64,000 nucleotides of DNA from JANXPZ01 sp033853925 (GTDB lineage Bacteria; Eisenbacteria; RBG-16-71-46). The stretch is from NCBI GenBank assembly GCA_033853925.1, contig JAWOLC010000001.1:1-64000 (forward strand), given 5' to 3'. The notes beneath the pieces are model-generated. The model searched no databases and was not told the origin of the DNA. It saw only the letters and a list, made by a program, of their open reading frames with translations. The translations under genes were made by a program, and so were the position numbers. How positions within the stretch are numbered: the first letter of the stretch is position 1; each line of letters begins with the position of its first letter. Positions 16,292 to 24,729 of the stretch are shown piece by piece.

Positions 16292-16321
16292 TTGACCGGG
16301 CTTCGCGCGCTCGGGTAATGC
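16292..16321 (+). promoter_or_regulatory. mutL: Sigma-70-type promoter of mutL
   Basis: TTGACC (16292-16297), an 18-bp spacer and TAATGC (16316-16321). The predicted start is near 16329, giving a leader of about 90 nt before the mutL ATG at 16418. Confidence 0.5.
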
Positions 16322-16417
16322 TTCGCGACCAGGCGCCGTTCGAGCATTCCCCGGGGCCGCGCGCGCCGCCGCGGGCCGGGCGGGGAGCCGCGGCCGGCGC
16401 CGGGTCCGGAGATCCCC

Positions 16418-18160
16418 ATGGCTCGTCCCATCCGGCGGCTGCCGCCGGAGACCGCCTCGCGCATCGCCGCCGGCGAAGTGATCGAGCGCCCCTCGTCTGC
16501 GCTCAAGGAGCTGCTCGAGAACGCCCTCGACGCCGGCGCGCGGGCGATCGAGGTGCGGATCGAGCGGGCTCTCGACCATCGCTTCTCGGTGGCCGACGAT
16601 GGCGAGGGCATCCCGGCCGACCAGCTCGCGCTGGCCCTCGAGCGGCACGCGACGAGCAAGCTCGGCACCCTGGAGGATCTGGACCGGCTGGCCTCGCTCG
16701 GGTTCCGCGGCGAGGCGCTGCCCAGCATCGCCGCCGTGAGCCGGCTCAAGCTGACGAGCCGCCCGGCCTCCGGGGGGAGTGCGGCCTTCCTGGCCCTGGA
16801 GGGCGGGGTCGTGAAGGAGCAGGGAGCCATTGCCCGGGCGCCGGGCACGACGGTCGAAGTCGCCGACCTGTTCTTCAACACTCCGGCTCGCCGCAAGTTC
16901 CTGGCCTCGCCGGCCGGCGAGTTGCGCGCCGCCTTGCGTCTGCTCGAGGCCTACGCCCTGGCCTTCCCCGAGGTGGGCTTCCGCCTGGTCGTGGACGGCA
17001 AGGACCGCGTGCAGTGGCCGGGGGTCGCGGGGAGTTCCCTCGCGGCCCGGCGCGATCGGGCCGCGGCCCTGTGGGGCGCGCGCCACGCCACCCAGCTTCT
17101 CGAGGTCGAAGCGGAGCGCGAAGGGGCGCGGATCGAGGCCCTGCTGGGCCTGCCCGAGCACGCGCGCGCGACGCGGGAGGGCCAGGTCTTCCTCGTGAAT
17201 CGGCGCTGGATCCAGAGCCCGCTTCTCGGCGCCGCGCTGCGCCAGGCCTACGGCAACCTGCTCCCCGCGGGCCGCTTCCCCGCGGCCGCCGTGTGGCTCG
17301 AGGTGCCGGCGGCGCGGCTGGACGTGAACGTCCACCCGACGAAGCGCGAGGTGCGCTTCGCGGACGAGGAGCGGGTCTTCGCGCTCGTGGTCTCGGCCTG
17401 CTCCCGGCCCCTCGCACAGATCGCCCCGCCGTTCACGGTCGTGCGCGGCGGCGGCTCCGCGCCCGCCGCGGGGTTCCCCGCGTGGAGCGAGCGGGTACGC
17501 GAGGGACCGCCCGAACAGACCTATCTCGGCCTGGAGCTGCCGGCGATCCCGGCGGGCCCGCCACGGGCCGCGACGCCCCCGCCCGCCGCCGAGCCCGACC
17601 TCTGGCAGCTCCACAACACCTACATCCTCGCCCCCGTGCGCGGAGGCCTGGTGATCGTGGACCAGCACGCGGCGCACGAGCGCATCCTCTACGAGGAAGC
17701 GCTGGCGCGCCTCGAGGGCGAGCGCGGCGCCGCACAGCAGCTCCTCTTTCCCACGCTCGTGGACCTCTCGAACGACCAGTTCGAGCTGCTGCTGGAGCTG
17801 GGGCCGCACCTGCGGCAGCTGGGCTGGGATCTCTCCCTGCTCGGCCCGCCCACGGTGGTCATCCAAGGCGTGCCCTCCGGCCTGAGGCACGAGCGGCCGG
17901 GCCAGCTCCTGCAGGACGTCTTGGACGGCATGAGCGAGAGCACGGGCCGCGCTCCGGACGAGGACATCGCCCATCGCCTCGCGGCCTCGTGGGCCTGCCA
18001 CGCCGCCACGCGAGCCGGCGACCCGCTCGACCAGGAGGAGATGCGCTCGCTCGTGGATCGGCTCTTCGCCACCTCGCGCCCGCACGGCGACCCGCACGGC
18101 CGGGTCACCTTCGTGCGGCTGGACCTGGAAGAGCTGCACCGCCGTTTCGGCCGGGCCTGA
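16418..18160 (+). CDS. mutL: DNA mismatch repair protein MutL
   Basis: 580 residues. The GHKL ATPase domain shows all motifs: ASRIAAGEVIERPSSALKEL, ELLENALDAGA, VADDGEGI, RHATSKL and GFRGEALPS, then a KLEFLA-type linker and the transducer (VNVHPTKREVRF). The C-terminal domain carries the endonuclease motif DQHAAHERILYE (D415-E426), so nicking activity is predicted. The later Zn motifs differ: ACH instead of ACK/ACR, and DPHGRV at residue 558 where CPHGRP is usual, so one metal ligand cysteine is Asp. It precedes miaA, a common bacterial arrangement. Confidence 0.95.
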   Translation: MARPIRRLPPETASRIAAGEVIERPSSALKELLENALDAGARAIEVRIERALDHRFSVADDGEGIPADQLALALERHATSKLGTLEDLDRLASLGFRGEALPSIAAVSRLKLTSRPASGGSAAFLALEGGVVKEQGAIARAPGTTVEVADLFFNTPARRKFLASPAGELRAALRLLEAYALAFPEVGFRLVVDGKDRVQWPGVAGSSLAARRDRAAALWGARHATQLLEVEAEREGARIEALLGLPEHARATREGQVFLVNRRWIQSPLLGAALRQAYGNLLPAGRFPAAAVWLEVPAARLDVNVHPTKREVRFADEERVFALVVSACSRPLAQIAPPFTVVRGGGSAPAAGFPAWSERVREGPPEQTYLGLELPAIPAGPPRAATPPPAAEPDLWQLHNTYILAPVRGGLVIVDQHAAHERILYEEALARLEGERGAAQQLLFPTLVDLSNDQFELLLELGPHLRQLGWDLSLLGPPTVVIQGVPSGLRHERPGQLLQDVLDGMSESTGRAPDEDIAHRLAASWACHAATRAGDPLDQEEMRSLVDRLFATSRPHGDPHGRVTFVRLDLEELHRRFGRA

Positions 18161-18207
18161 GCGATGGCGGGACGGCGGAGCCGCGACCGGAGCCTCGCAG
18201 CCCTCCC

Positions 18208-19143
18208 ATGCGGGGCGGGACGAGCGTGAGCCCTCTCGTCGTCGCCATCGTCGGGGCGACCGCCACGGGAAAGACCGACCTCGCCGAGACCGTGGCCGAA
18301 GCCCTCGACGGCGAGGTCGTCTGCGCCGACTCGCGCCAGGTCTTTCGCGAGCTGGAGATCGGCACGGGCAAGCCCGCGCCTGCGACTCGGGCCGCCCGGC
18401 CGCACCATCTCTTCGAGGCCCTCGCGCTGGGGCAGCGCGCCAGCGCGGGGTGGTACGGGAGCGCGGCGGGCGCGGCCTGCGCCGCGGTCGCGGAGCGCAG
18501 GCGCACGCCCGTGCTGGTCGGGGGGTCGGGGCTCTGGCTGCGCGCGGCCCAGCGCGGGCTCTCGGGGGAGCCCCCGCACGATCCCGCGGTGCGCGAGCGA
18601 CTGCGCCAGGCCCTCGCGCGCGAGGGAATCGCGGCGCTGCACGCCCGGCTGGCCCGCGTGGACCCCGCGACCGCGGCGCGCCTCGACCCCCGCGACCGCC
18701 AGCGGGTGACCCGCGCCCTCGAGGTCTACGAGGCGAGCGGCCGGCCGCTCTCGTGGTGGCACGCGCGGGCGGGTGCGCCCGTGGTGGCGGGGGAGTGGCG
18801 GCTGTTCGAGCTGACGCTGGCGACGGGAGCGCTGGACGAGCGCATCGCTCGGCGAACGCGCGGCATGTTCGAGGCGGGGCTGGTCGAGGAGACCCGTGCC
18901 CTGGTCGCCGCCGGCAAGGAGCCGCCGCTGCGGGCTCTGCGCGCGGTCGGCTACGACGAGGCGCTGGACCTGCTGGCGGGCCGCCTGACGCGGGCCGAGG
19001 CCGAGGCCCGCACCAATCTGCGCACGAGGCAGCTCGCGAAGCGCCAGCGCACCTGGTTCCGCCATCAGGTCGAGGCCGTGCGTCTCGACGCGGCGGCCGG
19101 GGACGACGCCGCGCGGCGCGACGCGGTGCTGGCCGGGCTGTAG
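18208..19143 (+). CDS. miaA: tRNA dimethylallyltransferase
   Basis: 311 residues, normal length. It prenylates A37 of tRNAs that read codons starting with U. Visible motifs: P-loop IVGATATGKTDLAE, CADSRQVFRELEIGTGKP, HHLFE, VLVGGSGLWLRA, DPRDRQRVTRALEVYEASG and the C-terminal TRQLAKRQRTWFR. ATG 18208 is used; GTG at 18226 would give a shorter protein that starts just before the P-loop strand. The gene lies 47 nt after mutL and is probably co-transcribed with it. Confidence 0.95.
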   Translation: MRGGTSVSPLVVAIVGATATGKTDLAETVAEALDGEVVCADSRQVFRELEIGTGKPAPATRAARPHHLFEALALGQRASAGWYGSAAGAACAAVAERRRTPVLVGGSGLWLRAAQRGLSGEPPHDPAVRERLRQALAREGIAALHARLARVDPATAARLDPRDRQRVTRALEVYEASGRPLSWWHARAGAPVVAGEWRLFELTLATGALDERIARRTRGMFEAGLVEETRALVAAGKEPPLRALRAVGYDEALDLLAGRLTRAEAEARTNLRTRQLAKRQRTWFRHQVEAVRLDAAAGDDAARRDAVLAGL

Positions 19144-19196
19144 ACCGCAGGCCCGGCGGACCGCGCTGGCCCCTTCGCCGCGCCGCCCCGCTCGGG

Positions 19197-19202
19197 TATG
19201 CT
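19197..19202 (+). promoter_or_regulatory. -10 element of the sugar kinase-RapZ gene
   Basis: TATGCT, followed after 7 nt by the ATG at 19210; TTCGCC lies 17 bp upstream as a weak -35. It would give a leaderless mRNA for the fusion gene. The ATG inside this box (19198) is the alternative start. Confidence 0.3.
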
Positions 19203-19209
19203 CCCCGTC

Positions 19210-20703
19210 ATGCGAGACGCGATCGTCGCCCTCTTCACCCGCACCTTCGGGCGCCGCCCGGAGGGGATCGAGCGGCTGGCCGCCGACGGCTCCCAGCGCC
19301 TCTACTACCGGCTGACCGGCGCTCCGCCGGCCTCCGTGATCGGCGCCTTCGGCCCCGACGCGGACGAGAACCGCGCCTTCCTGTCGTTCTCCCGCACGTT
19401 CCGCGGCCTCGGCCTGCCGGTCCCGGAGATCTACGCCGCCGACGACAACCTCGGGATCTGGCTGGCCGAGGACCTGGGCGACACGACGCTCTTCCAGGCG
19501 GTGTCCAGCGCGCGCGAGGAGGACCGCTGGCCCGGGAGCCTGGTGGAGGCGTACGGGCGCGTGCTCGACCTCCTGCCGCGCTTCCAGGTCGAGGGCGGCC
19601 GCGCCATCGACTTCGGCGCCGCCTATCCGCGCGCGGCCTTCGACCGGCAGTCCATGCTGTGGGATCTGAACTACTTCAAGTACCACTTCCTCAAGCTGGC
19701 CCACGTTCCCTTCAGCGAGCAGCTCCTCGAGAACGACTTCCATCGGCTCATCGAGCATCTCCTCACCGCGGAGGCGGGCTACTTTCTCTATCGCGACTTC
19801 CAATCGCGCAACGTCCTGCTGCGCGGCGGCGCGCCGTGGTTCATCGACTACCAGGGTGGCCGCCGGGGCGCGGCCCAGTACGACGTGGCCTCGCTGCTCT
19901 ACGACGCCAAGGCGAACGTCCCCGAAGGCGTGCGCGCGCAGCTCCTCGCCCGCTACGTGAGCACGTTCTCGCGGCTCGCGGACGTGGACCCCGGGCGCTT
20001 CCTCGAGACCTACCGGGGCTTCGTGCTCATCCGCATCATGCAGGCCATGGGCGCGTACGGCTACCGTGGGTTCTTCGAGCGCAAGCCTCGCTTCCTGGAG
20101 AGCGTCCCCTACGCCGCGCGCAACGTGGCCGGACTCCTCCGCGCGGGCTTGCCGGTGGAGCTGCCCGAGCTGGAGTGCGTTTTCCGGCGCATCGTCGAGA
20201 CCTGGGCCGATCGTCCCGGCCCGCTCGCGTCCCCGGGCCTCACCGTCCACGTCACGAGCTTCAGCTACCGGGACGGCCCGCCACTGGACGAGATGGGGCA
20301 CGGCGGGGGTTTCGTCTTCGATTGCCGCTCGCTGCCCAATCCCGGTCGGTTCGCCCAGTACTCCGGCGTGAGCGGCGAGGACGCCTCGGTCGCCCGCTAC
20401 CTCGAGGCCGTGCCGGAGACCGAGGCGTTCTGGAGCCACGTCGTCTCGCTCGTCGAGGCGCACATCGCCAGCTTCCGGCAGCGGGGCTTCTCCGACCTCA
20501 GCGTCGCCTTCGGCTGCACGGGCGGCCAGCATCGCTCCGTCTACTTCGCCGCGCGCCTGGCCCGCCATCTGCGCGAGCGCCACGGCGACCTGGCCGTGCG
20601 CCTCTGCCACGCGGCGGAGGCCTGCTGGACCGTCGCGGCGGCCGAGCCGAGCGCGCCGCCTCCCGCGGAGCCCGTCTCCGGAGATCCCTGGTGGAGGGGA
20701 TGA
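19210..20703 (+). CDS. AmgK-like sugar kinase fused to a RapZ C-terminal domain
   Basis: About 497 residues. Residues 1-330 form an aminoglycoside-phosphotransferase-fold kinase; its catalytic loop YRDFQSRN and metal site WFIDYQGG match AmgK, which phosphorylates MurNAc and GlcNAc at C1. The residues from about 335 to 480 form the C-terminal half of RapZ (VTSFSYRDGPP, FVFDCRSLPNPGRF, VAFGCTGGQHRSV) without the P-loop half. In E. coli this RapZ region binds glucosamine-6-phosphate and adapts RNase E. The next gene, a MurU-like nucleotidyltransferase, overlaps the stop by ATGA, so the pair could make UDP-MurNAc from recycled sugar; the RapZ part may sense amino sugars. The first HRD-type His is Tyr. 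ATG 19198 is an alternative start. Confidence 0.85.
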   Translation: MRDAIVALFTRTFGRRPEGIERLAADGSQRLYYRLTGAPPASVIGAFGPDADENRAFLSFSRTFRGLGLPVPEIYAADDNLGIWLAEDLGDTTLFQAVSSAREEDRWPGSLVEAYGRVLDLLPRFQVEGGRAIDFGAAYPRAAFDRQSMLWDLNYFKYHFLKLAHVPFSEQLLENDFHRLIEHLLTAEAGYFLYRDFQSRNVLLRGGAPWFIDYQGGRRGAAQYDVASLLYDAKANVPEGVRAQLLARYVSTFSRLADVDPGRFLETYRGFVLIRIMQAMGAYGYRGFFERKPRFLESVPYAARNVAGLLRAGLPVELPELECVFRRIVETWADRPGPLASPGLTVHVTSFSYRDGPPLDEMGHGGGFVFDCRSLPNPGRFAQYSGVSGEDASVARYLEAVPETEAFWSHVVSLVEAHIASFRQRGFSDLSVAFGCTGGQHRSVYFAARLARHLRERHGDLAVRLCHAAEACWTVAAAEPSAPPPAEPVSGDPWWRG

Positions 20704-21419
20704 TCTTCGCCGCGGGCCTGGGATCCCGGCTCGGAGACCTCGGGCGGACGACCCCCAAGGCGCTCATCGAGATCGGCGGCCGCAACATGCTCGAGCGCGT
20801 GGCAGAGCAATTGGTCGCGGCGGGCGCGCGGCGCATCGTGGTGAACGTGCATCACCAGGCCGGGCGGATCGAGGAGTTCCTCGCCGGGCGCGATCTCGGC
20901 GTCGAGGTCCTGGTGAGCCGCGAGGAGGAGCGTCCGCTCGAGACCGGCGGCGGCCTGCTGCACGCGCGCGCCCTCTTCCGCGGCGACGACCTCATTCTCC
21001 TGCACAACGTCGACGTCCTCAGCGAGGCCCCGCTCGCCCCGCTCGTCGCCGAGCATCGGCGGAACGGGGCGCTCGCCACGCTGGCGGTCAACGAGCGGGA
21101 GACCGCGCGCTACCTGCTCTTCGACGACCTCGGCCTGCTCGGCCGGGAGGATCGGCGCCACGGGCTCCGGCGCGAGGTGCGCTCGCCCCGCGGCCCGGTG
21201 CGGACGCTCGCGTTCGCCGGAATCCACGCCTGCTCCCCGGAGCTGCTCGACCTCGTCACGGAGCGTGGAGTCTTCCCGATCGTGGACGTCTACCTGCGCC
21301 TCGCCGCCGCCGGGCGCGTGATCGCTCCCTGGCCGCTCTCGCGCGACCTGTGGATCGAGATCGGGACGCCGGAGCGCCTCGAGGCGGCACGCGCGCGCCT
21401 CGAGAGGATCGCTCCCTGA
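20700..21419 (+). CDS. MurU-like sugar-1-phosphate nucleotidyltransferase
   Basis: 239 residues, the size of MurU and mannose-1-phosphate guanylyltransferase-like enzymes. N-terminal pyrophosphorylase signature IFAAGLGSRLGDLGRTTPKAL, then VVNVHHQAGRIEEFL, SREEERPLETGGGLLHA, LHNVDVLSE and the closing WIEIGTPERLEAA. The neighbour is an AmgK-like kinase and the two genes overlap by ATGA, as amgK-murU do in the pseudomonad MurNAc salvage route, so UDP-MurNAc synthesis is the best guess. GGAGGGG stands directly before the ATG at 20700. Other sugar-1-phosphates cannot be excluded. Confidence 0.82.
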   Translation: MIFAAGLGSRLGDLGRTTPKALIEIGGRNMLERVAEQLVAAGARRIVVNVHHQAGRIEEFLAGRDLGVEVLVSREEERPLETGGGLLHARALFRGDDLILLHNVDVLSEAPLAPLVAEHRRNGALATLAVNERETARYLLFDDLGLLGREDRRHGLRREVRSPRGPVRTLAFAGIHACSPELLDLVTERGVFPIVDVYLRLAAAGRVIAPWPLSRDLWIEIGTPERLEAARARLERIAP

Positions 21420-21488
21420 AGGTGCGCCCGGCGCGCGACGGGGGGGCCGCCGGCGGCCGCGCACGCGGCTCCCGATCGCGCACCCCTG

Positions 21489-21517
21489 TTGACACCACCG
21501 CCTTCCCGCAATAGCTT
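21489..21517 (+). promoter_or_regulatory. Consensus sigma-70 promoter of tRNA-Gly
   Basis: TTGACA (21489-21494), a 17-bp spacer and TAGCTT (21512-21517), 30 nt before the mature tRNA end. This is the strongest promoter in the window and serves as a local reference for the -10 sequence. A perfect GGCCGCCGGCGGCC palindrome lies about 30 nt upstream, after the nucleotidyltransferase gene. Confidence 0.75.
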
Positions 21518-21547
21518 CGTGCGCGGCTCGAAGCGGACCTCGTCCGA

Positions 21548-21623
21548 GCGGGCATAGCTCAGTTGGTAGAGCGCGAGCTTCCCAAGCTTGAGGTCGCGGG
21601 TTCGAACCCCGTTGCCCGCTCCA
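21548..21623 (+). tRNA. tRNA-Gly (CCC)
   Basis: Complete cloverleaf: acceptor GCGGGCA/TGCCCGC, D-arm GCTC/GAGC, anticodon stem CGAGC/GCTTG with loop TTCCCAA, and T-arm with GGTTCGAACCCC-type loop. The anticodon is CCC (reads GGG). Discriminator T, and the CCA end is encoded (21621-21623). A consensus promoter lies upstream. Confidence 0.95.
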
Positions 21624-21633
21624 TCTTCTCTTG

Positions 21634-21683
21634 GGCTCGCGGCGCGCCGGCAGCGATGTTCGTCCCCGCCGGCGCGCCGAGCC
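21634..21683 (+). repeat. Strong stem-loop between tRNA-Gly and der
   Basis: Perfect 11-bp inverted repeat GGCGCGCCGGC (21641-21651) and its complement (21668-21678) with a 16-nt loop, extended by GGCTC/GAGCC (21634-21638 and 21679-21683) across a 2-nt bulge. No T-run follows, so it is not a classical terminator. It could mark the tRNA 3' end for processing or reduce read-through into der. Confidence 0.5.
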
Positions 21684-21748
21684 GTCTGGAGGAAACTGAC
21701 CTCTTCGATGGCCGCCTTCCTCCCCAGCCTCCGTTGCGGCATCCGCAC

Positions 21749-23043
21749 ATGCCTTCGCCGGTAGTCGCGATCATCGGCCGGCCGAACGTGGGCAAGTCCA
21801 CGTTCTTCAACCGCGTGCTCGGCGAGCGCCGGGCCGTGGTCCACGACCGGCCGGGCATCACCCGCGACCGCAACACGGCGCGGGCGGAGTGGGCGGGGCG
21901 GTCGTTCCTGCTCGTGGACACGGGTGGCTTCCTGCCGGGCGCCGCCGAAGGGCGCGACGCGCACGTCCGCCGCCAGGCCGAGATCGCCATCGCTCTCGCG
22001 CAGGTCGTGCTCTTCCTGGCGTCACGGACCTGGACCAGGCCATCGCCCGCGACCTGCGCAAGCGGCGGGCGAGGAGCCTGCTCGTGGTGAACAAGGCGGA
22101 CAAGCCCGGCGACCTCGCCGCCCACGACTTCCACCGGCTGGGGCTGGGCGAGCCGCTGCCGGTCTCGGCGGAGAGCGGCCTGGGCATCGGCGATCTGCTC
22201 GACCGGACCATCGCGCTCCTGCCCGCGCCGACCGGGGAGGAGGAGCGAGCCGGCAAGCGGGTGGCCATCGTGGGCCGGCCGAACGTGGGCAAGTCGTCGA
22301 TCGTCAACGTGTTGCTGCGCGAGGAGCGGGTGATCGTGGAGCCGAAGCCGGGCACGACGATGGACGCCATCGACACGGAGTGGAAGACGCCGGCGGGGAC
22401 GTTCACCCTCGTGGACACGGCGGGCATCCGCCGGCAGTCGCGGTTCGAGGACGAGGCCGAGTTCTACGCCGTGGTGCGGGCGCTGAATGCGCTCCAGCGC
22501 GCCGACATCGCCTGCCTGGTCGTGGACGCGACCCAGGGCTTCCTCAGGCAAGAGGCGCGCCTGGCGCACGACGCCCTCGAGGCGGGCTGCTCGTCGCTGC
22601 TCGTCTACAACAAGTGGGATCTGATCGAGGATCGCGAGGAGGCCTGGAAGCGGCTGTCCCGCGAGCGGGAGGAGCGCTATCCGACGCTCGCCGATCTGCC
22701 GGCGACGCCGGTTTCCGCCACGGCGAAGATCAATCTCGGGCGGCTGCCCAAGCTCATCCTCCAGCGGGCCGAGGAGCACGCCCGCAAGATCCCCACCCGC
22801 GCGCTGAACGCCTGGCTGCAAGACGTGCAGAAGACCCGCGCCGTGCCGGCCACGCGCGGGGGCCTCTCGGTGAAGCTCTACTACATAGCCCAGACGGGCA
22901 CGGGGCCACCCGAGTTCACGCTCTTCGTGAACCATCCGCAGCGGCTCTCCGACAACTACCGGCGCTTCCTCTGGAGCCGCCTGGCCGAGGAGTTCGACTT
23001 CCACGGCACGCCGGTGCGCCTGCGCGTGCGGAAGAGCGAGTGA
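21749..23043 (+). pseudogene. der: GTPase Der (EngA), broken by a small deletion
   Basis: Two-GTPase ribosome assembly factor, essential in most bacteria. Part 1 (21749 to about 22019) encodes GTPase 1 with GRPNVGKSTFFNRVLGE, PGITRDR and VDTGGF, up to QVVLFL. Part 2 continues in another frame (from about 22020) at VTDLDQAIARDLRK, with VVNKADKPGD, GTPase 2 (GRPNVGKSS, PGTTMD, VDTAGIRRQ, YNKWDLIED) and the KH-like end. The normal sequence between them, about VDAREG, is missing: roughly 16 nt are deleted (other lengths such as 13 or 19 nt would also fit), which shifts the frame. Everything else is well conserved, so an assembly or sequencing error, or a recent mutation, is likely. Followed immediately by plsY. 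Confidence 0.85.
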
Positions 23044-23045
23044 TC

Positions 23046-23684
23046 ATGCTCGTCGCCCTGGTCGGCTGTCTCGCCATCGCCTACTTGAGCGGCTCGCTGC
23101 CCTTCGGCCTGTGGGTCGGCCGGCTGGCGCGCGGCGTGGACATCCGCACGCTGGGCTCGGGCAACCTCGGCGCGACCAACGTCTACCGCTCCCTCGGCCC
23201 CGCGCTCGGCGTGCTCACGCTTCTCCTCGACATCGCCAAGGGGGCCCTGCCCGTGTGGCTCCTGCCGCAGGCCCCCTGGGCCGCGGCCTTCCCCGGCGGG
23301 CCGGAGTGGTGCCGTCTGGCGGTGGGCCTCGCCGCGGTGGCGGGACACGTCTGGACCTTCTTCGCCGGCTTCAAGGGAGGCAAGGGAGTCGCCACCACGG
23401 TGGGCGTCCTGCTCGCCCTCGCGCCGGCGGCCTTCGGCGTCTTCGTGCTCGTCTTCCTCCTGGTGGTGGCGACGACGCGCTACATCTCGCTGGGCTCGAC
23501 CCTGGGTGCCGCGGCCTTCGCCGTCGCCCTGGCCTTTCTCGCGCCGCGTGGCGTGCGCAGCCCCACGTTCCTCCTGGGGGTGGCGCTGGCGCTGCTGGTG
23601 ATCGCGCGGCACGGCGACAACTTCCGCCGCCTCGTCCGGGGCGAGGAGCGGCGCTTCTCGTGGCGTGGAGGGAGATCCTCGTGA
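23046..23684 (+). CDS. plsY: Glycerol-3-phosphate acyltransferase PlsY
   Basis: 212 residues, polytopic. The three PlsY motifs are present: SGSLPFG, then LGSGNLGATNVYRSLG, then GGKGVATTVG, the last in the FKGGKGVA loop. PlsY transfers an acyl group from acyl-phosphate to glycerol 3-phosphate, the first step of phospholipid synthesis. The next gene, gpsA, makes that glycerol 3-phosphate and overlaps by GTGA. A GTG at 23040, overlapping the der stop, is the alternative start and would add two residues. The C-terminus RRLVRGEERRFSW is the typical cytoplasmic tail. Confidence 0.93.
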   Translation: MLVALVGCLAIAYLSGSLPFGLWVGRLARGVDIRTLGSGNLGATNVYRSLGPALGVLTLLLDIAKGALPVWLLPQAPWAAAFPGGPEWCRLAVGLAAVAGHVWTFFAGFKGGKGVATTVGVLLALAPAAFGVFVLVFLLVVATTRYISLGSTLGAAAFAVALAFLAPRGVRSPTFLLGVALALLVIARHGDNFRRLVRGEERRFSWRGGRSS

Positions 23685-24670
23685 GCACCGTGGCCGTGCT
23701 GGGAGCGGGTTCCTGGGGGACGACCCTGGCCATCCACCTGTGCCAAGCGGGAGCCGAGGTCAGGTTGTGGGGCAACGTGCTGGAAGACCTGGAGCAGATG
23801 CTGGCGATCCGCGAGAACCGGAAGTTTTTGCCTGGCATAAGGCTTCCCGATGGGGTTAAGGTTCTGCCCGAACTCGAGGGGGCGCTGGAGTCGGCCGACT
23901 TCACGTTCTACGTGGTGCCGTCCCAGGCCGTTCGCGAGGTGGCCCGGAAGGTGGCCGCCACCGGGCTCGGGAGTCAGGCCGTGTGTGCGGCCAAGGGCCT
24001 CGAGCTCGGCAGCCTCGCGCGCATGAGCCGGGTGCTGGAGGAGTGCCTCGGGGAAGCTCACGCCGTGATCCTCACGGGGCCCAGCCACGCGGAAGAGGTG
24101 AGTCGGGGAATCCCGACTTCGGTGGTGGCGGCCGCGGACGACGAGGAGCGGGCGCGCGCGGTGCAGGTGTTGTGCTCCACGCGAGCCTTCCGTGTCTACA
24201 CGAACGACGACGTGGCGGGCTGCGAGTACGGGGCGGCCCTCAAGAACATCATCGCCATCGCCGCCGGGGTGTGCGACGGCATTGGCTGGGGAGACAACAC
24301 GAAGGGGGCGCTGCTCACGCGCGGGCTGGCCGAGATCTCGCGGCTGGGCATCGCCCTGGGAGGAAGACGCGAAACCTTCTTCGGGCTGACGGGGATGGGG
24401 GACCTGATCGCCACGGCCATGAGCCGCCACAGCCGCAACCGGTATCTCGGGGAAGGCATCGGCCGCGGCCAGACGCTCGCCCAGACGCTCGAGAGCATGG
24501 TGATGGTGGCCGAGGGCGTGGCCACGGCGCAGGCCGCACGGGAGCTGGGCCGCGCGCACGGGGTGGAGCTGCCCATCACGGAACAGGTGTGCGCGATGTT
24601 GTTCGAGAACCGCAGCCCGCGCGAGGCGCTGCAGGCGCTGATGTCGCGCGACCTGAGGAGCGAACAGTGA
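23681..24670 (+). CDS. gpsA: NAD(P)H-dependent glycerol-3-phosphate dehydrogenase
   Basis: 329 residues. Dinucleotide-binding VAVLGAGSWGTTLAIHL, then VVPSQAVREV, KGLELGSL, LTGPSHAEEVSRGIPT, ALKNIIAIAAGVCDG, LLTRGLAEISRLG and FFGLTGMGDLIATAMSRHSRN. It reduces dihydroxyacetone phosphate to glycerol 3-phosphate, the substrate of PlsY upstream. The GTG start is fixed by its GTGA overlap. Codons 48-62 (about 23822-23866) use many A/T third bases (TTT TTG, ATA, CTT, GTT twice), unlike the rest of the gene; the protein sequence there is normal. Confidence 0.95.
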   Translation: MSTVAVLGAGSWGTTLAIHLCQAGAEVRLWGNVLEDLEQMLAIRENRKFLPGIRLPDGVKVLPELEGALESADFTFYVVPSQAVREVARKVAATGLGSQAVCAAKGLELGSLARMSRVLEECLGEAHAVILTGPSHAEEVSRGIPTSVVAAADDEERARAVQVLCSTRAFRVYTNDDVAGCEYGAALKNIIAIAAGVCDGIGWGDNTKGALLTRGLAEISRLGIALGGRRETFFGLTGMGDLIATAMSRHSRNRYLGEGIGRGQTLAQTLESMVMVAEGVATAQAARELGRAHGVELPITEQVCAMLFENRSPREALQALMSRDLRSEQ

Positions 24671-24729
24671 GGTCCGCTGCCGCGACGCGCCGCGGCGGCA
24701 GAGCGGCGGACCGGCGAGGGAGGAGGACC

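Noticed and set aside
23825..23829. T-run in gpsA as a terminator
   Set aside because: It lies within a conserved coding segment and no stem precedes it.
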